64,000 nucleotides of DNA from Coix lacryma-jobi var. lacryma-jobi. Its lineage: Eukaryota; Streptophyta; Magnoliopsida; Poales; Poaceae. Below, piece by piece: positions 51,936 through 62,062 of this stretch. The position numbers and the translations under genes are program-made. Under the pieces are notes generated by a model that saw nothing but the letters and a program-made list of their open reading frames with translations, searched no databases and was not told where the DNA came from. The stretch is taken from contig CM019827.1 in the NCBI GenBank assembly GCA_009763385.1, positions 116,649,204-116,713,203 on the forward strand. Reading direction: 5' to 3'. Within the stretch, counting starts at the first letter, position 1. The number at the start of each line of letters is the position of its first letter.

Positions 51936-53924
51936 ATGAGGCTTTTAGAAATAGCACCAAGCTCTTCTTCAAGTATGTCTTTGTCTTTCAGCATGAATGT
52001 TTCCAAGGACGACATTTTGGGAAGAAGGAGGAGTGCAGTTGATGAGAGGGATCGCGAGGTGAACGATCTGCTCATCCTTCTACGAGATGACGAGCTTTCA
52101 CCGGAGGATCTTCTATGTCAACTTGGCAAGGCCAAGAAAGGTACTCTCGCTTCGAGTCTTGTGATCTTGCAAAATCTTTATATGGCTCGCTCTAGAAATG
52201 TTGAGCTATGTAGTACCTTGCGTAGGAAGGTCGAAAAGTTGAAATGCTCCATTGCTAGTTTGAAGTCTAGTGCCTCTTTGCCTTGCACCTCCTGTAATGA
52301 CATGGTTAGGAAGAATGATGAGCTAGTTTTTTCTCTTGCTAGCTTAAAATCTGACAATGACATGTTGACATCCAATGCTTCCAAACCATGTCTAGTTTGC
52401 ATTGACTTGGGTAAGGACCTTGATTGTGCTAAAACTGAAATAGCCTTGCTTAAGTCAAATGCTTTGTTATTATGTGGTTCTTGTGAGTCTTTGTGTACTG
52501 AAATTGATGAACTAAAATTGACTCACTCCACATGTGTAGATGAACTTGAGCATGCTAGGGCTGAAATTGTTGAAATAAATTCTAGGCCTTGTAGATCATG
52601 CTCTTTGAATAAAAATGCTTGCCATGCTTCTAGTGTTATTCATGATTCTTTGCTTGATGTGAATGGTGATGTTTCTTCCACCGATTTCATTTGCACATCA
52701 TGCATTGATTTGGAAAAAGAAGTTTCGGTTTTGAAGCAATTGCGCGATGATATGAGCGCCAAGTTGGTTGAGCACAATGATTTGAGTGCCAACCTTGAAA
52801 AAGAAAACGAGCTCTTGCGAACCACATATGTCGAGTGCATTAGAGAGGAGATTGAAAATTTGAAAAATGCTCCATGTGGTACTTGTGATCGCCTCATGTT
52901 TGAAAATGAGGTTTTACCCAAAAGATGCAAGAGTCTTTGTGCTAAGTCTTTTGAGTCACGCATCTCTTCCAACTCCGATGTTGACATTTCTAAGTTTGCA
53001 TCTTTGCAACCGGAGTTGAGTTCTTATGCTGCGCGTGAGTCTTTTGACTGTAGCATTAGTGTCAAGGTTTCGGATAGCTCTTTCATAGCTACTCCTAACC
53101 TTGCTGTGTCTTCGAGTGATGTCCAAGGGACTTTTCTTGACAAGGGTGCTTCTCATATTTTTGGGACTCGTGCTCCCAATCCGGTTTTCCATTGCACCTT
53201 TTGCAAGAAGGATGGACATTCGCTCGATTTTTGTTTTCCCCGTGTCAAGCACGAGCGGCGTATTCGAGCTAAGGCTTTTAGGAAGCCGCGTAGCCTTTCC
53301 CATGGCACGTGTGCTCCTAGTGTTGGCACCAAGTTGAACGTTGATGCTTCTTGTTCTAAGCCCCAAGGGACTTCTCACTTGTCGGAGAATGGTGTGCCTC
53401 CCGGTAGGCCTTTGCACCATTGCTCTTTTTGTGAGAAAGATGGGCATCAAGAAAGCTTTTGCTATCGGCGTGCCAAATGCTTGCGCCAAGCTCGCTCTTC
53501 TAGGAAGATGGTGGTTCATAGCCCTTCCCATGGCATGAACGCTTGTGCTCCTAGTAAGAAGCCCCTCTTTGTTGATGGGTTTTATGACTCCTTTTCTAGT
53601 GGGATAGGTCATGATCGTGGACATGCCTCTGGTGCTTCTTCTCTCGGTCCACGTCATGCTTTTCGTGGTGCTTCTATTGGTTCTTCTACAAAAACCTTGG
53701 AAGATGTTTGCCTTTTTTCTTGTGGTACGACTCGTTCTTCTCCTCGAGTTGTCCTTTTGAGGAACGCTTCCAAGGGTGTTTCACAATTGCATTTGAACCA
53801 ACACTTGCATCATGCTAACCCACATGATAAGTTGAGATTCGTGACCAAGTCTTGGGTTCCCAAGTACATGCTTGCTAACCCTTCGGGATCCAAGACTCGG
53901 GTTACTTTGTCCTCTTGTGTGTAG
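51936..53924 (+). CDS. copia-2 coiled-coil/zinc-knuckle protein (gag-derived)
   Basis: 662 codons, intact. Residues about 30-340 are a coiled coil with CxxC pairs at about 117-120, 152-155, 180-183, 219-222, 253-256 and 314-317. Two zinc knuckles follow: FHCTFCKKDGHSLDFCF (C420, C423, H428, C433) and HHCSFCEKDGHQESFCY (C496, C499, H504, C509). They are related to the single DGH…FCF knuckle of copia-1. The capsid domain and the usual CYECG knuckle are absent. Conservation of a long frame in an element without pol suggests the protein or its frame still matters, but this is inference. The start at 51936 is the first Met and could be internal. Confidence 0.75.
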   Translation: MRLLEIAPSSSSSMSLSFSMNVSKDDILGRRRSAVDERDREVNDLLILLRDDELSPEDLLCQLGKAKKGTLASSLVILQNLYMARSRNVELCSTLRRKVEKLKCSIASLKSSASLPCTSCNDMVRKNDELVFSLASLKSDNDMLTSNASKPCLVCIDLGKDLDCAKTEIALLKSNALLLCGSCESLCTEIDELKLTHSTCVDELEHARAEIVEINSRPCRSCSLNKNACHASSVIHDSLLDVNGDVSSTDFICTSCIDLEKEVSVLKQLRDDMSAKLVEHNDLSANLEKENELLRTTYVECIREEIENLKNAPCGTCDRLMFENEVLPKRCKSLCAKSFESRISSNSDVDISKFASLQPELSSYAARESFDCSISVKVSDSSFIATPNLAVSSSDVQGTFLDKGASHIFGTRAPNPVFHCTFCKKDGHSLDFCFPRVKHERRIRAKAFRKPRSLSHGTCAPSVGTKLNVDASCSKPQGTSHLSENGVPPGRPLHHCSFCEKDGHQESFCYRRAKCLRQARSSRKMVVHSPSHGMNACAPSKKPLFVDGFYDSFSSGIGHDRGHASGASSLGPRHAFRGASIGSSTKTLEDVCLFSCGTTRSSPRVVLLRNASKGVSQLHLNQHLHHANPHDKLRFVTKSWVPKYMLANPSGSKTRVTLSSCV

Positions 53925-56900
53925 ATATGAGGACGCGGGGTGGAGAACATGCGCCTGATGGGACTTGGTCTTTTAGATGTGATCAAGATTTGATGGTTCT
54001 CTACACCCCGCTTAGTTTTGCCTCCAAAGAGGCTTTTATAGCTTGGTGAGCATTCTTTTCCACTCATACCTTGTACATTCCTAGTCTATTTCTCGTAGTA
54101 TGAGATGGTCTATCATATGCTCACTTGTATAGTTCTTACATGTACATTTTCCTTTGTATCATGTTTTGTTTTTGTCTAGCATGTGCTACCCTGTATATCA
54201 TATGTCATGCTAGCTTTATGTATAGCTTTTGTGGATTATCCACTTTTCATGCTGGTTGGTGATCCTCATGAACATTATACCATACTTCTCCATGAGCTTT
54301 ACTTGTAAGAGGTGTGATGTTCATTAGGTGTCACTTTTCAGGTGCTAGTTTTGTGTAGCTACATGTACCCTGTTGACATGTTTAGGTTGAGCACTAGTCT
54401 TTCCTCACTTTTATCATGTTACATGCTTCTGGATATATTGCTATCATTATCTTGCATTGTAGCATGTGTTGAGGTTTAGGCTGTGTTTGGGTTGATCATG
54501 TTTTTAGGTTGCATTTGGCTATACAGTGCTTTATCCTGTTTGCATGGTAGTCTTGACTAGTTTGAGTTCAGATCTCCTTTGCGGTATCATTCATAGGTAG
54601 ACCTCTTTTTGTTGAGAGCTTACCTTATGCTTTTATGTGACTAACCGTTTTCGTGGAGACCTTGAGGTCACACTGGACGAGACAACGCCTTGTGTTTCTT
54701 CTGCTTTTGAGTGTGCAGGAGAATAGGAGCCTGGAGAGAGCATTTCGGCTCACGGACCCGATCCCACTTCTTCCATGACTTGGGGTTCCGTTCGAGCAGC
54801 TCTCCAGCGAACACTAGCAACACCTGTGGGAGCGACAACATCAGGCGAGGGGGAGACGACTTTGGCGAGGCAGGTGCCCCGAAGATCTCAGCAGATTCAG
54901 GCGTCCTCTCGAGTATCACACCAGCAGGCGGTCATGCATATCATGAGGTACCCCGACACACTTCTGAGTTCGGTTTCTGGTACTCTTCTTCTTCGACCCC
55001 TTCGCTGTGTGGTCTTTCCGATGCGGATTTTGCTGGCTGTCATTTGAGCATTTCCTGGCTCTTCGCTTGTGAGTTTGATGTGTGTTTCCCTTTTAGTTTG
55101 GGAAGCATTTTGCTTGTTGTATCTCACTTGGACTTCTCCGATACCCTTTTGTTTTGGGTCTTTTTCTTTAGGCTAGTTTTGCTTTGTCTTTGATAGACTA
55201 GCTTTTGCATGCATTTCATCATGTATATCATGCATTTTAGAGCTTCATGAATATAGTAATGAAAATGAGATTATGCTCTTTTTGGTATGCCCTGTTTATT
55301 CATGATGATGCTTGTAGCTTAGGCTCATTTTTGATCACTTGATACATGTTATGAGCTAAGCTATTTTTGCAAATGGTGAACTTGATTAATCATTTATGAA
55401 ACCTTTAATTTGTTCACCATTGAAATTGGCAACTAGCATGGGTAGGATGTGTTGAGATCACTTGTGCTATCTTTTGTATGCTAGGTTGCTATGTCTCTTG
55501 CACTGAGTCATTCACTTGCTTGGATTGTTCATATTTACCTTGTGCTTAAAATTTGATCCAAGTATTATTGAAATGAAAAGATCGAGATGGGATTGCATGT
55601 GTCAGCACCTCACGGTATCGAGACTGTTTCTCATTGCACATTTGAGTTAAACTTGAGCCGTGTAGTGTAAGACCGAAACCGGTGCTTTAAGCTTCCGATT
55701 GCTTTTGTTGCATAGGCTTAGCCCGGTTGAAAAGTTAGGCAATGACCATGTTTTCAACCTCTCGCAATCACATGCTTTAATATGAACTTGTGTTAATACC
55801 GCTGCAATCTCCGATAAAATATTGGAAATAACACAAGTCTATGCTTCACTCTATTGCATGATGATTGAACTTTGCTAGGGGTAGTTCACCTTGTATACTT
55901 GAGTTAGCACTTGGTTGATTTCCTGTCTATTCTTGCTAAGTGCTATTTTAGTGGTGAACACCTTTTCGAAAGGCTTAGAACTGCTCATATGCTTAATTGT
56001 TCATATTTCGTATTCATTTGATCAGTTTGAGCCTTTGCTAGCATTTGTATTGGTTGCTAAAGTTTCAGGGCAGCACCCTTTTGAGCATCTTTTCTTTCTG
56101 ATTGCTATACACTTGAAGCTGTTGCATTGTGCATATCATGCATTTTTAGCTTAGTGTACATACCCCCAACTCCGATACACTTTGTGGTCACTTTCAATGC
56201 TTTTCATTGCCCCCATATGCTTTTGGTTGATGACTTGTCTTGTGTTTGTGTCAATTTTGTGGAGAAATGTCGAAACCCCTCAGCATGTTCCCTTTTGTCA
56301 AGGGGGAGAAGCTGTTTGCAAAGGGGAGTTTGTGTGTTGGCACAAAGGGGAGAGCCATGCATTTTGGGGAAAGCTTTGAGCAAGGGGGAGTTTAGTTTTT
56401 TATGTTCTTCTTCACTCGGTATAGCTCTTTTATGTGTTTCAATTGGTATCCATCTTTCGGTATGGAATGCAATTGGTGTCATGAGCTTTGTTTCATAGCT
56501 TTTGTGTATAGGCTTGATTTCAGGGGGAGTCGCTTTTGTCTTGCTGCTTCTCCGCGTGCTCCGAGTGATTGTGCTCCTTTTAGTGTTGAGCTTCTCTTGT
56601 GGTTTTTCTCAGTCGGTATCGAGCCTGCTAGTCGTGTTGATCCGTTTTAGCCTCTCTCTTGAGGGACTAGCAGTTTTTGCTTGGTATTTTTCGATTGGTA
56701 TGGACCTTCAGCTAGTTGCATCGAGCCTATGTGCCTCTGTCTTGAGGAGCTAGCTGTTTTCACCAATTCTTGGCTGATTGTGATTTGTTGCATTCTGATG
56801 CGTGGTTTCATCCTCGATTGGTATTGAGCCTTGAGCTAGTGGTGTTGAGCCATTTTCTGCCTCTTCTTGAGGGCTAGCTCATTTTTGACTTGGTTGCGTC

Positions 56901-57566
56901 GAGCCGTTGCCCATGTCTTTGGGAACCAAGTCTTTTGCTCTGTGTGATCGAGTTTTGCTCTTTGATGAGTTGTTGCTCCGATCCATTGCTTGGTTGCGTT
57001 GAGCCATTGCCCATGTCTTTGGGGACCAAGTTATGTTCATTTCAAATTGCCCCCTCTTTAGCATTTCTTTGGCTTTTGGGCATTTGAATGGATAATCTTC
57101 TCATGACAAGTGATTTTGTTCTTTGCCCTTCGATGGCTTTTGATCACTTGAATGAGATTTTCGGTTATGGTATCTCAAACCATCTCTTGTGCCTAGTTTT
57201 TTTTGTCAATTCAATCATCAAGGGGGAGAAAGAGAAAGAGAAAAAGGGGGAGAAATTGACCCAAACCCAAGTGGATAAGTACCTTGGTTTCTTTTGTGAT
57301 GATTGTTTGACAAGTTATTTGAGATTGGTTTTCGAGTACCTTTTGGGGATTTATGAAACTCTTGTTTCTCTTGACTCTTCGGTTGTGTGGAGGCTTTGCC
57401 CGCTTTTCCCGTTTCTTTCGGGACCGAGAGCTTTTGTTTGGAGTTTTCATGATCCTTCCTCATCTCAAGTAGCCTTGTGTTTGCTTTTACTTGGCTTTTG
57501 GGCACTTGAATGAGGCTTGCCTTCAAACCCTTCCTTTTTGGTTTTATTGTTAGTCAATGCATTCAT
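53925..57566 (+). other. Non-coding 3' part of copia-2 with an RNase H scrap
   Basis: No complete gene. Near 54910-55040, two frames carry a remnant of copia RNase H (HQQAV…, then EFGFWYSSSSTPSLCGLSDADFAGC). The frame ends with DVCFPF near 55085, the C-terminus of pol, so an internal deletion joined these pieces. Further on lie T-rich DNA, several AAGGGGGAG tracts (about 56297, 56375, 56522, 57219 and 57244) and the stem-loop modules. Confidence 0.75.
56626..57030 (+). ncRNA. Candidate structured RNA: five stem-loop modules, copia-2 3' UTR
   Basis: Modules at 56626-56672, 56709-56756, 56833-56880, 56887-56932 and 56989-57030. Outer stems TGCTAGT, CAGCTAG, GAGCTAG, GACTTGGTT and CTTGGT each have a perfect complement. 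All share a 5' strand like GTTGAGCC. The apical hairpin is CCTC/GAGG in three and CCCA/TGGG in two, always around a T(N)TCTT-type loop. Same plan as 20114-20425 in copia-1. Confidence 0.72.
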
Positions 57567-57578
57567 CAAGGGGGAGAT
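57567..57578 (+). other. Polypurine tract of copia-2
   Basis: CAAGGGGGAGAT directly before the 3' LTR; primes plus-strand DNA synthesis in LTR elements. Confidence 0.85.
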
Positions 57579-60129
57579 TGAGAACATATATGATGAATGA
57601 TTGACTTTGATGAGGAAGGTTTGAGGTTTTTACCCGGTTGAGTCCATATCTAGTTATGCGCTTATTGTTATGACTAACCGGTGGCGTTGAGTTGTGGTGT
57701 TTACCGTGTTGGTGTGCATGTGCGATATGTGTCTCTTGGCTGTGTTGATGTGCAGGTGTGGAGCTCGGATACAGTGGTCAATGGTGAGGTGAAGGTCAAG
57801 TAGAGACGTGCCGTGCCGACGGACCAGGAGCGGTGAAGGATGGGCGTGCCGTGCGGCGGACGTGCCATGCCGATGTACCCAGAGCGGTGAAGGGCGGACG
57901 TGACGCTTGGACTTACGGACCAGAGGGCCAGAGGACCAGCTGTGGTAGCTGGCACGTGGCATCGGCGAGCGAGAGTACATGGGGATGTGCGGTGCATCGG
58001 CCGAGTCGGGAGGAAGACGTGGCGTCGTGCCACTTGGCGGAGGTCGGACACGGGCTTGCGTGCGGCGCAAGTGCCGTCGGCCAAGTCAAGGAGGATGGCG
58101 AAGGCGTTGTGCCCGGCGTGGAGGCTGGACATGCATCGGCATCGGTGCCGGTGGTCGGGGTGTGCGAACCACATCTCGTCTACGGTGCGGGTTCTGTAGC
58201 TGAGCCTCAAAAAGCTACCATCGACGGTTTCCGAGTTTGGGCCTCAAAACTCGGGGTGGACGGTTTCTAGGTTTGGGCCTCAAAACCTGGGCTTGCGGGT
58301 TTCCGAGTTTGGGCCTCAAAACTCGGAGTGGACGGTTTGCCAGGTTTGGGCCTCAAAACCTGGGCTGGCGGGTTTACCGGTTTGGGCCTCAAAACCGGGG
58401 GTGGTCCGAAAGGACGGTCGACGCGTGGCGGCATGGAGAGGCTGGCGCGGCGGCGTAGCTATCCACGAGGAAGGCGCGGTGGTCGACGTGACGGCACGTG
58501 GCGGCATCAGGAAGGTCACGTCGAGGCGAAGCTACCGGGTGTGCGGGCGTGGCCGTCAGATCGAAACTGTCAAGTCTGGACGGTTTTACCCCAAGAGGGT
58601 ATTTGGGTTGAGTGCTTAATGTAATGGCGTTTTGGTCTTCGCACGTGCGCCTATATATATGAAGGGGGCTGCTAGGGCAGCCGCATCCTTAGGGAATTCT
58701 TGGTGGTGTCTCTCTCATTTTGTTCCTGTGAGAGAAGGCTAGGGTTAGGGAGAGTTGGCTCTTGTTCTTGAGCTTTTTGCCATCCAAGCTTTGTGTTGCT
58801 AGGATTGGCTTGTAGCCCGACACCGAGTGCTTAATGAATCATCCATTCCTCTGAATCCAAGGATCAATTTCATGGTTGAATTCGCGTTTTGAATTTGTTC
58901 TTCCCGTTCTTCTTTTCTCCACGATCTTCTCCTCCCCCGATCTCCCTCTACGCTGTGTCTTTTGCGATTCCGTTTGAATCAACTTGTTCTTTGATGTGAG
59001 GAGAACATTTCCACCGAAGGAATTTATCTCTACCCTCACGAACAAGTAGATCGGGTCGAAATCGTTTTTGTTCTTCCCTCTTCCCCTTTTCTAAGTGTTC
59101 TTCGGATTTCTCATGGATTAGTTGGGTTGAAGCGATGATATCCTAGGATTAGCTTGCCAACACATAGAAGAACACTTGGGTGAAGTTAGTTTGCAGCCTT
59201 GTTCGATTTGGTGAAGATCCAATCGATTTTGGGATTGTCCCGTGCTGTTTTTGCGCTTTCTGGGAGGTCGCGGACAGTCCGCCATATTGGCCGCAGACAG
59301 TCCGCGCATCGCGACTTCAGCCGAGCAGTGGCTGTTGGCCTCGGGCGTTTTCCCCTCGGGTGACCGGCGGATAGTCCGCCAGTGTTGGGCGCGGATAGTC
59401 CGGGCCCGAGCAGGGACTTTGCAGCAGCGTTGCTGTTTTTCTTCGTAGCTGGCGGACAGTCCGCCAGGACCCGCGGACAGTCCGGGGTCTTCATCGGACG
59501 CTGCACAGGGCAGGCACCGGACGCTCGGAGTTCACTGTTCACGTGAACCGCGGACAGTCCGGCGTGCAAACCGCGGACTGTCCGGGACCTGTCCAGAGCT
59601 GTTTCATAACAGTTCGTTTTTGGGTCTTTTGCCGGCGGACAGTCCAGACTTCCAGCCGCGGACAGTCCGCCCTTGACCGGACAGTCCGGCGCCAGCAGCC
59701 CGGACAGTCCGGGATCCTGCTGAGAGCTGACTTTCAGTGCATTCGCTCTCCCGGCTTTTCCGCTTTGTTTCCGGACTTCTCGTTTGCTCCTAGAGTTCAC
59801 CTAGGAACGTCTCTACATATCTTTGCTACGCGTTAGCATTGGTATTTGGAGGAATCCCGACGTAGCCGTCGATCTACGTTTGGGAGTGGTCTTTTAGGTC
59901 TGAACTTGACTCGGAGTTTTGGGGGTTTTGGTTTGCTCCCTTGTGCGGTGCCTCGCTGTGATCCTAGGGATCATCCACCTTCTTTCTAGGGTCGTAGGCA
60001 TCGCGTTTGAGTCCGAAGCTTTTGGGGTTGATTTTGTTGGGACAGAGGCCGTAATTTCTGAGAAGAAATTTTAGGCTCCCATTCACCCCCCCCCTCTGGT
60101 CGCCTTGCCTTAGAATTTTCGGTCCTTCA
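57579..60129 (+). repeat. 3' LTR of copia-2
   Basis: 2551 bp, collinear with the 5' LTR with small indels, including a C-run near 60085-60095. Hairpin array 58195-58397, TATA 58652-58660, palindromes 59270-59712. Confidence 0.92.
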
Positions 60130-60836
60130 TGTTTATCTCAGATTAAATCATGCTTTTATCGGGTAGATCTTGTTCGTGCCTCATGGACCCTGCATCGGCT
60201 GAAATAGCTGATCCAGTTATGCTTTCTCCATAATATGTTCTTTTAAGTGATTTGGAATCAACGGATCTACTTTGTGCACGAGACGTGATCTAGTTTGACC
60301 ATCATCAAGGCTGCATGGAGACACCCCACTGTTCGTGTTTAAGTTATTTTATCGATCTATTTGTTATTATGGCTGCATGGAGACACCCCACTGTTAATGA
60401 ATAGATTTGCTTGTGCATTTAGTTGATACGTTGGTTTCATATCACTTGGACGTACATATAGATCTTTACCTATCAATATCTTTTAAGCTTATCGGCTGTC
60501 TGTTTATTATAAATATTCATCTTACATATGTCATAGCCGTTATGCAATCTCATGGGAGTTGACTTTGTAGTCAATGTCCTAAAGATAAATGGCTATATCA
60601 GAGCCGTATAATTTGGAACTGTGTGACACCAAACCGGCAGGTTCCATGATTTGATGATCTTTTTCTTCTCCTTGTCAATTACAGGTCAAATTGACTGGCA
60701 AACCCGGAGTCGATTTCAGTGAGAATCGGCACCACCATTTGCTGAAGGTCCAGGAGGTCAGGATTCGCTCTGTACCCCTCTGAGGACCGTGAGCCTGAGT
60801 GTGTTGGCGCTTCCCGACCGAGATTTTGCGTCAACA
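60130..60836 (+). repeat. 5' LTR of Tat-type (+) element, right part
   Basis: Starts with the second TGTTT of the target duplication and ends TTGCGTCAACA. Two copies of GGCTGCATGGAGACACCCCA-type sequence lie 62 bases apart (60309-60333 and 60371-60395). The primer region TTTTGGCACGCCCGG begins at 60841. Confidence 0.85.
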
Positions 60837-60877
60837 CATTCTTTTGGCACGCCCGGTGGGACACAATCATCTAAGTC

Positions 60878-62062
60878 ATGACGTTTGACAATGATGAAGT
60901 ACTGCACGTGAAGATGGAGGACCTCCCAGAGGAAACTCAGCGCTTAATAGGAGAAACTATCGATCAATACCGACACTTATGCTTACTGAGTTTCAGCAAG
61001 ACTAGAGATAAGAAGGTCATTCAGAAAACCCATCTTCCGAGAGTGGTCTTTGATGGTCAAGTTGATCCAATGGTCCAAGTCCAGCATAATGCTATGCAAG
61101 AAGTGATCAGCAAGGCGATGGCGTCCACTTTGATGAACCACAATGAGGCTTTTCTCAACAGCCTCACAAATGCCATGAAAGAGGTTTTCAACATACGTGG
61201 TGATAGAAGAGGTCCAGCATACAATATTGGAAACAATCAAGGAACTGGAACTTCTACTGGACCTCAGACCAATGGCCCAAATGGCGATGGAAACCAGATG
61301 ATGATTAATCCTAGGGGCATGACACCGCAGCCAGTGCAACAGCCGATTATGAGTAATAACATGTACTCATCGGCTACAAAAATAGCTCCTCATGCAAGGC
61401 GCATCACAAGAGACTTCAACACACCGCCATATCAAGGGAACGTAGCATCTGGTGATATCCCTCAGGGGTATCATTATGTCTTTGACTTCTATACTTTGGA
61501 TGCTCAATAAAACCCAGGGTATAATGGCAACACCTTCGGGGGGCAAAACATCGGCTATCAGAAGCCGGTGAATCAGATTGACTAGTTGATGAATCGGGTA
61601 ACTGACCTGGTTCAGAAGCAATTTGGCTTGATGCCAAAATCTATTGTGACTGGTTACAAAAAGTCGTATCCAGAATGGTTTGATCAGGTTGTTCTTCCTC
61701 CAAGATATAGAATTCTTGATTTTACCAAATTCACAGGAACTGGTTCAGTGTCAACCGTGGAGCATATAACCTAGTTCCTAGTCCAGATCGGAGAGATCGG
61801 TGATGAGCAAGCACTCAAAGTCAGGATGTTCCCTCTCTCTCTATCTGGCTCGTCTTTCTCGTGGTTTTCATCTCTGCCACCCAATTCCATTCAGAGCTGG
61901 GATGGCTTGGAAGATAAGTTCCATAAATATTTCGGCTTCGGGGTATTGGGAGAAGGCTTAGTGGATTTAATCGATGAAGTCTGGATGCTAGTACCTCCAA
62001 ATATTCAGAGAGATGAAGAATCAATGCTATTCCTTGACATTGCCAGATTCAGAAGTGGTTAG
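60878..62062 (+). pseudogene. Tat-type gag, broken copy (plus strand)
   Basis: Starts MTFDNDEVLHVKMEDLPEETQ at 60878. Stops at 61508-61510 (TAA, GAA in the other copy), 61583-61585 and 61772-61774 (TAG, CAG in the other copy). After a small deletion near 61970 there is a TAG at 61989-61991 (CAG in the other copy) in the original frame. The gag core LSLSGSSFSWFSSLPPNSIQSWD is readable at 61830-61900. The frame continues from 62013 in the next entry. Confidence 0.85.

Larger units (their letters stand above)
49259..60129 (+). mobile_element. copia-2: internally deleted Sire-like Ty1/copia element
   Basis: 10,871 bp flanked by TGTTT (49254-49258 and 60130-60134), LTRs of 2546 and 2551 bp. The internal region is only 5.8 kb. 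It has one long frame that corresponds to the coiled-coil and second zinc-knuckle part of Sire gag, a short RNase H scrap, then about 2.5 kb of 3' untranslated region and the polypurine tract. It lacks the gag capsid domain, protease, integrase and RT, so it would have to use proteins of other elements. Confidence 0.92.
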
